DNA of 64,000 nt, taken from contig JASKMD010000015.1 in the NCBI GenBank assembly GCA_030144725.1, positions 1,515,487 to 1,579,486 of the forward strand. The letters run 5' to 3'. The DNA comes from Haematococcus lacustris. Lineage: Eukaryota; Chlorophyta; Chlorophyceae; Chlamydomonadales; Haematococcaceae. The position numbers and the translations under genes are program-made. Of this stretch, positions 21,513 through 31,601 are shown one piece after another (the stretch's first letter is position 1; each line of letters starts with the position of its first letter). A model generated the notes under the pieces. The model had not been told where the DNA came from, searched no databases, and saw only the letters and a list, made by a program, of their open reading frames with translations.

Positions 21513-23749
21513 AGAAGAAGAAGAAGAAGACTACTCCGGTATTCACCGGCGTGCATTAAGGGAGGAGCTACCGCCTGGGGCGCGGCCTGCTCCCACCAAT
21601 CAAGCAGGAAAAGAGGCAACCCCCCTACCCTCCATCCCTCTTAGTAGCCCTGAGTCTGTAGCTTGTCTTTGCGATGGAGTGGGCTGTCTCCACTGCGTGT
21701 CTTGTTAGCTTGTGTAACAGTTTAGTAGTGTTGCCTTGTGAGACCCCCAAGGCCAGGAGGTGTTGCCGTGTGTGTGCTTCATACGTTATGCCACCTATGC
21801 CAAGGAGGATAGGTCTAATCTCAACCATGTGGCCTTCCTTGCGTAAGGTTTGAGCTAGCTTGGTGTGTTGGTTGAGTGCCCTGTCTAATTGATCCGTCCA
21901 CCTTGAGTCCGAGCAGTACTTGATTTCTATGATGGTGACCCGTTTTGTGACTTTGCCGCTTTTGCCCGCCTTCGCTTGCGGCGTCACCATGAGTATATCT
22001 GGTCTAGTGGTGTTTTTGGTTGCCGCTGTTTTCAGTCTGAGTGCTCGTAGCGTTGTGTGTAGTGTGTCGTTAGGGAGGTCAAGGTTTTCCTTCGCGCCCT
22101 TCTCCCAGCTGCCGGTGTCCGCAAACCGGATGTACCCGCCCAGGGTTCCCTTGCTGATAGCTTTGACGATGAGGCGGCCGGCCCCGTTGTGCCTTTCTTG
22201 CACAAGCGGTAAGGTCTCGCTGCAGCCCGAAAGGAGGTGAGTGGCACTGTCGGCTTCCCCGCAAAGTGGGCAACGGTCGTCAGTCGCCCGTTTCCAGCGC
22301 AGAGCTAGCTTTTGGTTGTAGAGCCCGCCGGTGCGGTAGAGTAGGGCAGTTCGTTGTGCGTGGGTGGAGATGTGCGCGTCGGTCATCACTCTTTCGCCCG
22401 CGCCTGGTGCTGCGACCTTCGTGATTTCTTGGGACATCAGGTAGTAGATGCTGTCTTGGTTGGCAAGGCCAAGCTTGTGTTTGCGGTGCATATGTGCTCG
22501 CACGCTTTGGCGGCAATCCGGCAATGGGGCGGGGATTTCGCCTTCGGCTTCGTTGCTGAGCCAGGTGTTGGTCTCTTTCCGTGTGGTCGGGTGGTAGGCC
22601 GGGGTGTTGGCAAGCTCTGGGTGTAGCGCCGCGTGCTTGGCGAGGGCATCGGCGCCTTCGTTGCCGATAATTCCCGAGTGGGCCCGGACTTTGTAGAAGT
22701 GGATCGTGACGGGGCTATCGATGATAAGGGTAGCGATCGCGGTCAGGATGTCGTTGTGCCTGTGTGTGATGAGCGACATCGGGTTAGCGAGGGCTCGGCG
22801 GATCTGGTAGATAGAGCAGAGGCTGTCGGTGGCGATGCGTTTGGCCCCCGCTGTGAGTGCCGCGTGTATCGCCGTGAGTTCCGCCTTGTTAATGGTGTTG
22901 CTTTCTGGGTCGTCCAGGGCGACGGTGATGAGGACGTTGGTCTCCGGGATATAAACCCCCGCCCCGACGCTCGCTGGGGCTGCCCCCGAGGTCTTAATGC
23001 AGCTGCCGTCCGAGTACGCGAGCGTGGCCCATTCGGTGATGGCCATCCGTGGTTGCGTCGTGGAGTGTTGCGTGAGCTGTTGGTGGCTGCGTTGGTGCCC
23101 CGCGGTAGGGAGGTCCCTGTCCAACGGCAAGCGCATGTGTTGTTTGTGGCCGCTGGGGGGTGTGGCCGGCTGGCTTTGATTCGTGGGTCTGTTGTGGATT
23201 GGGTGTGTGTCTCGTTGAGGGTGGAGGGCAGTGGCAGTGCTAGCCAGCCATGCTTGGGGGTTGCCTTTGGTGACGAGTTGTTGTCCGGCTGCATTCCAGA
23301 TGACGTAGATGTGGAGGGTGGCGTGCTTGCCTGACTTGGTGCAGCTGGTCTTGGTGGGGGGTATGCTTGCCAGGTGCTGGCAGTATTCTGGGTAGCGTCT
23401 TAGGGTGTCGATGTGTTTGGGGTAGGAGATGCCCTTTTTCCCAGGGATCAGCACGATGGTGGCCATGGCCTCCTCCTGGGTAGCTGAGTGTATAGCATGG
23501 TTGACGCATTTCAGGGCCACCGCATCGTCTGCCGGTACGTTCCATGTGGATAGCCCAGTGTGGCGTACCAGTAGGCAGTTGTGGTGTGCGCCAAAGGCCG
23601 TGTCATTGATGTCAGGGCTCCAGTAGGTAGTAGTTTCCGGTCTAACTGTGAGTGGATCAGCCCACCTTTGGACGGTGCTAGTGAAGGATCGTGTGGTGTG
23701 CAGGGTGGTAAGGGCCCTGTCCTGTGCCACCCTCATGGGGTGGTGGCTG
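21513..23749 (-). mobile_element. 5'-truncated non-LTR retrotransposon (LINE)
   Basis: Minus-oriented insertion into Fanzor copy 2. It is flanked by 13-bp duplications of gctgagcctgact (21500-21512 and 23750-23762), and the uninterrupted site is seen in copies 1 and 3. It ends, in element orientation, with a (TTC)n tail rather than poly(A). The 3' UTR segment (tgggagcaggccgcgcccc, then aggcggta, ctcctcccttaatgc) recurs at 38012, at 40931 and, on the minus strand, at about 55315-55240. Confidence 0.9.
21625..23736 (-). CDS. LINE polyprotein C-terminal part: RNase H, zinc knuckle, restriction-like nuclease
   Basis: 703 codons open with no true start, because the element is 5'-truncated. Residues about 235-370 form an RNase H domain: YSDGSC (first Asp, near residue 243), NKAELTA (Glu, about 285), ATDS (Asp, about 305) and GNEGADALAK. 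Residues about 490-506 carry CPLCGEADSATHLLSGC, the Cys/His knuckle common near LINE C termini. Residues about 580-606 read RPDILM, then IIEIKYC 20-odd residues later, the PD-(x)n-ExK arrangement of restriction-like endonucleases. The reverse transcriptase is missing. The first 150 residues (YWSPDINDTAFGA, DDAVALKCVNHAI, LHIYVIWNAAGQQLV) belong to no domain I recognise. Confidence 0.8.
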   Translation of the reverse strand: MRVAQDRALTTLHTTRSFTSTVQRWADPLTVRPETTTYWSPDINDTAFGAHHNCLLVRHTGLSTWNVPADDAVALKCVNHAIHSATQEEAMATIVLIPGKKGISYPKHIDTLRRYPEYCQHLASIPPTKTSCTKSGKHATLHIYVIWNAAGQQLVTKGNPQAWLASTATALHPQRDTHPIHNRPTNQSQPATPPSGHKQHMRLPLDRDLPTAGHQRSHQQLTQHSTTQPRMAITEWATLAYSDGSCIKTSGAAPASVGAGVYIPETNVLITVALDDPESNTINKAELTAIHAALTAGAKRIATDSLCSIYQIRRALANPMSLITHRHNDILTAIATLIIDSPVTIHFYKVRAHSGIIGNEGADALAKHAALHPELANTPAYHPTTRKETNTWLSNEAEGEIPAPLPDCRQSVRAHMHRKHKLGLANQDSIYYLMSQEITKVAAPGAGERVMTDAHISTHAQRTALLYRTGGLYNQKLALRWKRATDDRCPLCGEADSATHLLSGCSETLPLVQERHNGAGRLIVKAISKGTLGGYIRFADTGSWEKGAKENLDLPNDTLHTTLRALRLKTAATKNTTRPDILMVTPQAKAGKSGKVTKRVTIIEIKYCSDSRWTDQLDRALNQHTKLAQTLRKEGHMVEIRPILLGIGGITYEAHTRQHLLALGVSQGNTTKLLHKLTRHAVETAHSIAKTSYRLRATKRDGG

Positions 23750-23762
23750 GCTGAGCCTGACT
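23750..23762. repeat. Target-site duplication of the LINE, right
   Basis: gctgagcctgact; from here the Fanzor 5' block resumes with ttggttctggcgg as in copy 1. Confidence 0.9.
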
Positions 23763-24070
23763 TGGTTCTGGCGGCCGGTCAACCTAACTGCCCGAGGCAT
23801 TACGATTACGTCTACGCTGTCTGTTTCGCTGCATTTTCGTAAGTCGATTCGCTAGCCGTGGCGCTGACTGCCTTTCATGTCCTGGCTATCCTGTTTTTTC
23901 CTGGTTTATCTGGTCTTCCTGGTTTTCCTGTTTCCTGGTTTTTTCCTGGTTTCCAATTCGCATTACAGCTGGTGGCCCCCGCCATTGGCCCCGAGAATAG
24001 GAGACGGTCTGGGGCGCGAACCTCCGTGTAGCTCGTTTTCATCTATGTTTTTATGTAGATTTGGGGCATA

Positions 24071-24115
24071 ATGACCACGCCATGACCCACAAGCTCATAG
24101 TTTCACTCTGATTCG
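24071..24115. repeat. Direct repeat DR2
   Basis: Second copy of the 20399-20442 repeat, with three extra bases (atgaccacgccatgaccc). The interval between DR1 and DR2 is 3.6 kb. Confidence 0.8.
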
Positions 24116-24426
24116 CACACGCGCCCAGCCGTGCCTGGCCTAGTCGCCTAGTCCCAGCCCTGCGTCTTCCTCGTGCCAAAGCATCAGGGGGCACCACCAC
24201 CAGGCGATGGCCACTACGGGAGGGGCTCAGGGTCTGAAGGTAGAGCCAAAGCCATACATCTCGCATCGCAGCACTGCTGAGAGCTCCCGAAAATTCTTAG
24301 CACTTTTGCTGTAGGTGCGAGCAGGCCAGCTATCTCGCCTAGCGCCAGCAGTGCGCCTCCCAGTCCGACCAGGCAGCCGCTCGATTAGGGCCCAGGGCAA
24401 GTACAAAGTTGTCGACTCACCGCTCG
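24116..24426. other. Upstream region of the CAS gene
   Basis: About 310 bases between DR2 and the proposed CAS start codon. It presumably contains the promoter and 5' UTR. I see no clear TATA box and no other feature. Confidence 0.35.
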
Positions 24427-25840
24427 ATGGTGCGTGGGCTACGCAGCGAGCAGCTGCGCATTTCTTCAACCTGCACCATAGCGCGGAGCCTGCACCCCTT
24501 AGCGCGCATCTCACTGGCCGCATTCCTAGCCGCAGGATCGGGCATCAGCCTCTCTGAGCTGCTCTCCACACCAGTGCCAGCCCCAAAGGCTGAAGGCACC
24601 CCGCCCACCGTAGTCGAACCCCCGTCTGCAACGCCGGATCTCCCGGCCAAGCAGCTGGTGGCGACGCCAGCAAATGAATCGGTCGCAGCGCCTGCGAGTG
24701 GGTGGTGCTGCACCGCGTTTGCCTGTCGTCTTAACCAGGCAGCCAGGCACGACGCAGGCTTGGCGGTGCTTTGTGTCCAGGTCCAGAAGTCGAAGCCGCG
24801 ACTACAACAAGTGCGACCCCGACCCCAGCCCCGACCCCAGCCCCAGCCGCAGCCACACCCCCAACCCCTGTTGCACCCGACACCCCATCAGCCCTGCCAG
24901 CAGTAAACACACTATCAGATGACCCTGGCCCTGGCCCTGCAGCCCAGGCGGATCAGCAGGTGCAGGGCAGCCTGTCAGGCCTGGACACGCGGCTTCAAGA
25001 GCCAGTCCCAGGTGAGGAGTGTGAGGGGCAGCCCAGCACATGGACGTCACTCATCACGTCATGGCATTCCTGAAACACGACGTCTTGGCTGACTTGGTGG
25101 TATTGGTGTCAACGCAAGTGTGGTGTCACACCTAGCAAAAACACTCACATGGAGCATGGTGGTGCTGGGGTGGGCGGTGTACTGCAAGTGGGCTTGCTGT
25201 CCAGCCCCCTGACAGCGTGCAAGCCAGGCACAGTCCGCAGGGGCTGAGAGGCTGCTAGGCCGCACGCCGCTGTCAGCTGGGGGTGAGGAGCAGCAGCAGT
25301 GGACCCCTAGGGCTGCCAGGGACCCCTGGCAATGGCTGGCCACCAGATCCAAGGGTGAAGGGGGTCAGGCTGGGCTCCAGGCTTGAGGTGCTGGCAGAAT
25401 CACCTGCAGTCCCAGCCCCTAGCGGGGGATGGGTGCTAAGTAGCCTCACGGCAGTTGGCTGCAGCGGTGTAATGCTGGGGGTGTGGGACACATGGAAGGA
25501 GCCATGCCCCCTGAGCCCCCCTGCTCAGCGGCCTGCTGAGGCACCCCGTGTGGCACCCCACCACCCTGACTGCCCACCCACCCTGGCCAGCCTGGCCAGC
25601 GCATGTCCCCTCATTTGCATGTGGACCATTGAGCTTGACCCAGCCAGCACAGCCACCCCCCCTGCGGCACAACAGGGTATGGCTGGCTGGCTGGCTGGCT
25701 GGCAGTAAGTCAGTAGGCAGCAGCAAACCAGCACAGCCACCTCCCTTGTGCCTCGGCTGGCTGACTGTCAATGTGTGTGAGGGTCAAGGGGTGAGAGGCG
25801 GAGTCCAGGCCGGAGGACATTGTGCCCGCCTAGGCTGGCC

Positions 25841-25887
<47 letters not shown>

Positions 25888-28800
25888 CGCTGGGCTGACT
25901 GGGGCATCAATAGTGCACCAGAGTGATGTGGTGAGGGGGAGGTCGGCTCCTGGAGGTGGGCAGGCAGGCAGGCAGGCAGGCAGGCGTGTGTGTGTGAAGT
26001 TAGGCAGGCATGTGAAGGAGGTGAGGTGGGGGTGACGGCAGCCACTGTGGCCTGCATGCCCACATCGTGCCCTGCAGTGGAAGTGGGTAGGGGAGATGTG
26101 GTTGGTGCCTGGCAGGCAGGCAGGCATGCGAAGGAGCTGTGTGTGACGGCAGCCGTTGTGCCCTGCGTGCGGTGTGGAGGGAGGGTGGGGTGTGGCTGGC
26201 TGAGGGTGCGGTGCCCTTTTGTGCCCCCTGCAGGTCTGCCTGGGCTGGGGGAGGGGCTGGAGGAGCGGCTGGAGGGGGGGCTGACTTCGGCAACCCAGTC
26301 TGCCAGCAAGGCCCTGGCGGTGAGGGGGAGGGAGGGCAGGTGGGGGAAAGACGGGGAGGGAGGGGGGTGGGGGGAAGGGGGGTGGGGGAGGGAGTGGCAG
26401 CAGGCCTCTGCTTTCTGTCCTTGTTGGTTTTGCCCCTTCCCCCCTCCCCCCTCCTCCTTCCCCCTTCCATCGTGGCTGTCAAGCATGGCTCACACATCAA
26501 GGGGTTACAGGCTGCTGCTGGGTTGTCTGCTCCCCCCCCCACCTTGCCCTCCCCCCTACCCCTTGCCCCCCCCTCACACGCAGGCCACAGGCGATGCCGT
26601 GGGTGGGGCTGTGGACTCCATCACTGAGGGGGTGGGCAGCGCGGTGGGGTCGCTGGCTCAGGAAGCTGGGCAGAAACTGGGTGGTGTGACAGACAGTGTG
26701 AGCGCTCTGGCCCAGAAAGCTGGACAGAAGCTGGGGGGCGTGACCAGCGGCGTGGCAGGGGGGCTAGATGCTTTGCAGCAAGAAGCTGGGCAGACGCTTA
26801 GTGGTGTGACCGGGAGTGTCAGCGCCTTGGCCCAAGAAGCTGGCCAGAAGCTGAGCAGCGTGAGCAGTGGGGTGAGCAGGAGTGTGGAGGTACTGGCGCT
26901 GGAAGCTGGGCAGAAGCTGGATGTGGTGACAGCCAAGGGTGCTGCCCTGGTTCAACAGCTGGAAGAGGTGGTTGGCAGCACCGGGGACATTGTGTGGCAG
27001 GCAGTGCCTGGACCAGCCCAGGAGGTGCTGCTGCAGGTGAGGGCAGGAGGGCGGGGCGGGGCGGGGCGGGGCGGGGCGGGGCGGGGCGGGGCGGGGCGGG
27101 GCGGGGCGGGGCGGGGCGGGGCGGGGCGGGGCGGGGCGGGGCGGGGCGGGGCGGGGCGGGGCGGGGCGGGGCGGGGCGGGGCGGGGCGGGGCGGGGCGGG
27201 GCGGGGCGGGGCGGGGCGGGGCGGGGCGGGGCGGGGCGGGGCGGGGCGGGGCGGGGCGGGGCGGGGCGGGGCGGGGCGGGGCGGGGCGGGGCGGGGCGGG
27301 GCGGGGCGGGGCGGGGCGGGGCGGGGCGGGGCGGGGCGGGGCGGGGCGGGGCGGGGCGGGGCGGGGCGGGGCGGGGCGGGGCGGGGCGGGGCGGGGCGGG
27401 GCGGGGCGGGGCGGGGCGGGGCGGGGCGGGGCGGGGCGGGGCGGGGCGGGGCGGGGCGGGGCGGGGCGGGGCGGGGCGGGGCGGGGCGGGGCGGGGCGGG
27501 GCGGGGCGGGGCGGGGCGGGGCGGGGCCCCCACTGTATGCTTTGCTGGCTGTCTTGTCTGCAGGTGGGCGGCACTGCTGGCTCAGTGGTCCAGCTCGCTC
27601 TGGACAACCCCGGCGTCACAGTCGGCCTGGCCACTGCTGCCACAGTGCCCGCGATCATCAACGCCTACAATGAGCGGTGCGAGCAACCCTGCGCGAGGTC
27701 CCTATAGCCCCTAGAGTAGCCACGCTACTGAGCTAGGCCGTCCATGCCACTTGGTGCTGCAAACCCACCATCACCGCTCCTTCAGCTGGAGATGCAGACA
27801 TTGGTCTCATGGGCTCAGTCACAACCCTTACACCCTAGATTGCCTGCCTCGAGGAACATTGTCCGGCAGGCAAGAGGGGCAGGCACTCTTACCTTCCTCC
27901 ATCCCACGCCCCCCCTTCCCCCTGACCCCCCCTCTCCCCTGATCCCTCCCCCCCCCTCCCCCCTTCCCCCCCTCCTCCCTTCCCCCCCTCACTCCACGCC
28001 CCAGCCCCCCGGCTCTCCGCCCGGCCCTCTCCAGCCCCCTGCACTCCAGCCCTGCTGGGTGTTGGCGGCTGCAGCTTTGCCGGCTTCTCCGGTGAGCTGG
28101 AGCCTGAGGCGGTGGCTGCCCTGCTGGCGGGTGAGGAGGCAGCGCTGCTGCTGGACATCCGCAGCGAGGCGCAGAGGGAGGAGGGCGGGCTGCTGGAGCT
28201 CAAGCTCAAGGCCAGGTGCAAGGCGGGGAGGGGGTGGGGGTGGGGGTGGGGGTGGGGGTGGGGGTGGGGGTGGGGGTGGGGGTGGGGGTGGGGGTGGGGG
28301 TGGGGGTGGGGGTGGGGGTGGGGGGTGGGGGTGGGGGTGGGGTGGGGGTTTGGGTGGAGGGGGGAGGTGTAGGGGGGAGTCCAGAGCTTCATGCTAGGCC
28401 AGGTCCTGGTGGGCCAGTCAAGGGGTCAGGCAGGCAGGCTGAGGTGGAGTAGGGCCGGGGCGAGGTGAGGAGGGGCGGGGTTGGGAGGGAAGGGGAGGAG
28501 GTAACTCAGGGAACTCAGGGAGGGCAGGCGGGAATGGGGAGGTGGGAAGGGGAGGGCATTGCAGGGGGTCCTTGGCTGTGGACTCACCCACCCTCTCTCA
28601 CTCCCTCCCATCCCTGCCCCTCCTCACCTCGCCCCTGCCCTACTCCACCTTAACCTGCCCGCCTGCCTGCCTGCCTGACGTGCTCTGCGGCATGCTGGAC
28701 CGCCCAGGTTCAAGGCTGCAGCGCTGCCCGTCAGCTTTGCTGAGGCACAGGTGGCGGGCATGGAGCCGGCAGCGCTGCGCCAACTGTCCAACCGCCAGCA

Positions 28801-29322
28801 GCTGGTGCTTGCGGTGCACGCGGCCCTAGTGGCCGGGCTGAAGCAGGTGCACAAGCAAGTGGTGGAGGGGGAACGGGGGGCGGTGCTCCTCTGACAGCGA
28901 CCACCGTGTCCTGGTGCTTGGGGCAGCGCAGGGTGTGGGACAGGGACGACCCCTGCAATCAGAGTGTGCATTAGACGTTGTCGTGGGAGAGAGGGGAGTG
29001 GGGAGGGGGGAGGGGGGAGGGAGGAGGGGGGAGGGGGGAGGGGGGAGGGAAGGGGGTGGTCTATGGGTGTGTACCCTAGAGGGGTTGGTGAAGGGTGTGG
29101 CAAGGTCCTACACCTGGTTTGGGGGTGAGGGGTGGGTTGGGTGGGGGGTGGGGGGTGGGCTGGGTGTATGGCACATGTGCTGCTCCCACGTCTTGTTTGC
29201 CCCTGCAGGTGAGCACCCCCCTGACCCGGGTGGTGGTCATGGATGCTGAGGGCGGCCCAGCGGCCCGCAGTGTGGCCCGGGCGGTGCGCGCTGAGGGGCT
29301 GTACAACGCCTACGTCATGAAG
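24427..29322 (+). CDS. CAS: Calcium-sensing receptor CAS, thylakoid; 3' end missing
   Basis: Nine exons in phase: 24427-24697, 24781-25011, 25241-25282, 26234-26319, 26584-27036, 27564-27676, 28075-28215, 28708-28846 and 29209-29322. A transit-peptide-like start (MVRGLRSEQLRISSTCTIAR) leads to ISLSELLSTPVPAPKAEG, like the lumenal processing region of plant CAS, then an acidic Pro/Ala linker. Exon 5 encodes repeated QEAGQKLGGVT-type amphipathic helices. Exon 6 holds the single membrane span (GVTVGLATAATVPAIINAYN). Exons 7-9 give the stromal rhodanese-like domain: FAGFSGELEPEAVAALL, LLLDIRSEAQREE and TRVVVMDAEGGPAARSVARA. In plants and Chlamydomonas CAS is a thylakoid protein in Ca2+ signalling, cyclic electron flow and stress acclimation. 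The remaining rhodanese end and C-terminal tail are not seen before the N gap. Exons 2-3 are the least certain. Confidence 0.8.
25843..25885. repeat. (AGC)n trinucleotide tract
   Basis: About 14 AGC units in the intron between CAS exons 3 and 4. Confidence 0.85.
27053..27527. repeat. (GGGGC)n array, about 475 bp, in a CAS intron
   Basis: About 95 uninterrupted GGGGC/GCGGG units on the plus (coding) strand, filling nearly all of the intron between CAS exons 5 and 6. The transcript would be a G-quadruplex-forming run. Array length may be compressed or truncated by assembly. Confidence 0.95.
28232..28345. repeat. (GGGGGT)n hexamer array
   Basis: About 19 units in the intron after CAS exon 7, again G-rich on the transcribed strand. 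A related (GGGGGA)n stretch occurs at about 28995-29050 in the next intron. Confidence 0.9.
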
Positions 29323-29900
29323 GTGGGCCCCGGGGCAGGCGGCCTCCCCCTAGGCACCCCCCCTCAGCCCCCCCTGCCCACCTCCCAGCCAGCCCCCATG
29401 CCCAGCCAGCCCACCCCCAGGCAGGCGGCCAGCCCCTCAGCCCCCCCTCCAGGCAGGCGGCCTCCCCTTAAGCAGCAGAAAGCAGCCCACCTCACTTCCT
29501 AGCCTCCCTGCCTCCAGAGCCAGGCGGGGCAGGCGACCTTTCCCTCCCCTCCCCAAACCTAGCCCTTCTGCTGCTGACCAGCTGCTGACCCTGTCCAGCC
29601 TCATGACTGCGCCGTGACCTCATATTTGAGGTGTATGCGCAATACAGAATGAAATATTTTTTCATAACTCGGGGGACGGGGCCACTATGCTACCGATCTC
29701 CATCCAATAAGCTAGCTCCGCGTCCAGCTAGCTCCGGGTACTCTGCAGCTTTCCGAAACAAGCAAGTATGGCTTGCACGTTGCAAGTTGCAAGTCGCGAG
29801 TCAAACGACTGATTCTGCGACTTGCGCGATAGCAATGCATGAATGCGCGGAAGCTTAGCTTAGAGATGATGCCACGCTGGCATGTATGTTTTGGGCTGGC
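29323..29900. other. CAS 3' region before the gap
   Basis: Begins as the intron after CAS exon 9. From about 29590 base composition changes to AT-richer, non-repetitive sequence up to the N run. No CAS exon is recognisable. Confidence 0.4.
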
Positions 29901-30400
29901 NNNNNNNNNNNNNNNNNNNNNNNNNNNNNNNNNNNNNNNNNNNNNNNNNNNNNNNNNNNNNNNNNNNNNNNNNNNNNNNNNNNNNNNNNNNNNNNNNNNN
30001 NNNNNNNNNNNNNNNNNNNNNNNNNNNNNNNNNNNNNNNNNNNNNNNNNNNNNNNNNNNNNNNNNNNNNNNNNNNNNNNNNNNNNNNNNNNNNNNNNNNN
30101 NNNNNNNNNNNNNNNNNNNNNNNNNNNNNNNNNNNNNNNNNNNNNNNNNNNNNNNNNNNNNNNNNNNNNNNNNNNNNNNNNNNNNNNNNNNNNNNNNNNN
30201 NNNNNNNNNNNNNNNNNNNNNNNNNNNNNNNNNNNNNNNNNNNNNNNNNNNNNNNNNNNNNNNNNNNNNNNNNNNNNNNNNNNNNNNNNNNNNNNNNNNN
30301 NNNNNNNNNNNNNNNNNNNNNNNNNNNNNNNNNNNNNNNNNNNNNNNNNNNNNNNNNNNNNNNNNNNNNNNNNNNNNNNNNNNNNNNNNNNNNNNNNNNN
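29901..30400. other. Assembly gap (500 N)
   Basis: Exactly 500 unknown bases, likely a scaffold placeholder. The last CAS exon and the 5' part of the next gene may be lost here. Confidence 1.
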
Positions 30401-30574
30401 CATGGCATCTCACGCTCAATGACTGCTGCACCTGGTGCAAGCATGCCAGTGGAGCAATGCACTTGCCTGGGGTTTGCAGCCCATCAAACTGCCTCCCATT
30501 GCGGTGTCGCAGTTTCCTGCTGCCGCATGAGCAATCAACTGTCGGCCTCGCCCCGCCTTGCCTTCCTGTCGCAG

Positions 30575-31435
30575 GGGCACCGCCGCCGCCTTGTTAAATG
30601 CTATGGTGGGCAGCAACGCCCTGAGCAACCGTCTGGCATCAAAGCTGCAGCGCGCCGCGCGCAGGCAATTGCTGCTGGAGGCCCAAGGGGACCTGCCTGC
30701 CGCCGGTATGCCTCACACACCCTCACACCAGGTCCCAGCTCCCGTGGTCCCCGTCACGACGCACGAAAGTCAGCCAGGCTCGGCGCCTAGAAAGGGATCG
30801 TGCAACACAATCTCGGGACATGCGTCTGATGTCAGCTCTGGCCACGGCGACTCGCAAGCAGCAAACAGGCCACCGCAAGGCACCACAGCGGAATTGAGCA
30901 CCCCTACGCCTTCGCTCGCTACCGGAGCTGGCATCGCTGGCGGCGCCGCAACGCCTCACCCAGCAGCGACGCAACCCGCACTTACGAGGCAGCCAGGGAG
31001 GTCGGACACCAGCTCACAAGCCGCCAGTGTCCGCGGTACCGCACGAGTGGCAAGTGTGAACGCTCGAACACCCGCCGCTGTGCTTGACTCCATCTTCGAA
31101 GCCATGCAAGCGGCCATTCTGCTGTCGGTTCGCACCATTGACGCCGCCACCCGGACCGCTGACGCGACAACGGCCGTCACCGCGGAATCCATTGCGAGCG
31201 GCAGCACCGCGACCACAAGTGCCGGGTCGCAGCTCGTGGGCCTGGTGGTGGCCTGGAGCGCGCGGGAAGCGGCCTGGTTCCGACTGGGAGTTTCAGATGC
31301 GGGTGCAGTTGGCAGGTGGGTTTAGGGAGCCGTGACAAAACCATGTCGCCGTAGGATGCATCGCCACATGATGAGGAAGCCATCAGGGCCTGTCTGCAGT
31401 CAGAGGTGCCCATGGAGTACATGACAGTGACTAAT
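30575..31435 (+). CDS. Unrecognised coding segment upstream of the polymerase-like gene
   Basis: An exon-like block from an acceptor at 30574 to a donor near 31315 is open in one frame: TAAALLNAMVGSNALSNRLA, QRAARRQLLLEAQGDLP, a Ser/Thr/Ala-rich middle, AAVLDSIFEAMQAAILLSVR, LVGLVVAWSAREAAWFRLG. A short second exon follows at 31355-31435 (DASPHDEEAIRACLQSEVPM, EYMTVTN; phase 0). The phases of the two blocks do not match with the obvious donor, so they may not be adjacent exons. The second one joins in phase to a reading frame starting at about 31602 (AALSAIWFMAQGCALPVDG). No family recognised. The 5' end is probably in the gap. Confidence 0.4.
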
Positions 31436-31601
31436 GTGAGGCTGCTGCATGAGCCATGAGGCACAGCTTACTCCACATGTGATCAGAGAGCAGCTCTCTG
31501 ACGTCACCCTCAGCAGGTACTCTTGACCCCTACCCTTTGCTTGTTAGACTTGTGCTCTAGTAGCTAGGTGACACTAGCTGACCACTCTACCCACTGCCAC
31601 A

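Larger units (their letters stand above)
21075..23965 (-). mobile_element. Fanzor-family element, copy 2, split by a LINE
   Basis: Minus-oriented. The 5' block is at 23965-23750 and the N-terminal coding part at 21512-21075; both match copies 1 and 3. A 2.2-kb LINE sits between them, flanked by a 13-bp target-site duplication. Everything downstream of the N-terminal domain (all RuvC exons and the 3' hairpin) is missing; homology ends near 21180-21075 and the 21-bp minisatellite follows. Confidence 0.7.

Noticed and set aside
22633..23334. Plus-strand ORF of 233 codons opposite the LINE
   Set aside because: Shadow of the LINE frame, which carries RNase H and zinc-knuckle motifs on the minus strand.
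24871..25283. Placing the CAS start inside exon 2
   Set aside because: Exon 1 joins in phase, encodes a transit-like leader and ISLSELLSTPVPAPKAEG, which fits CAS N termini better.
26952..27714. Long Gly-Arg, Ala-Pro-Arg and Gly-Ala ORFs over the GGGGC array
   Set aside because: Repeat artefacts; the array lies between CAS exons 5 and 6, which have clear GT-AG borders.
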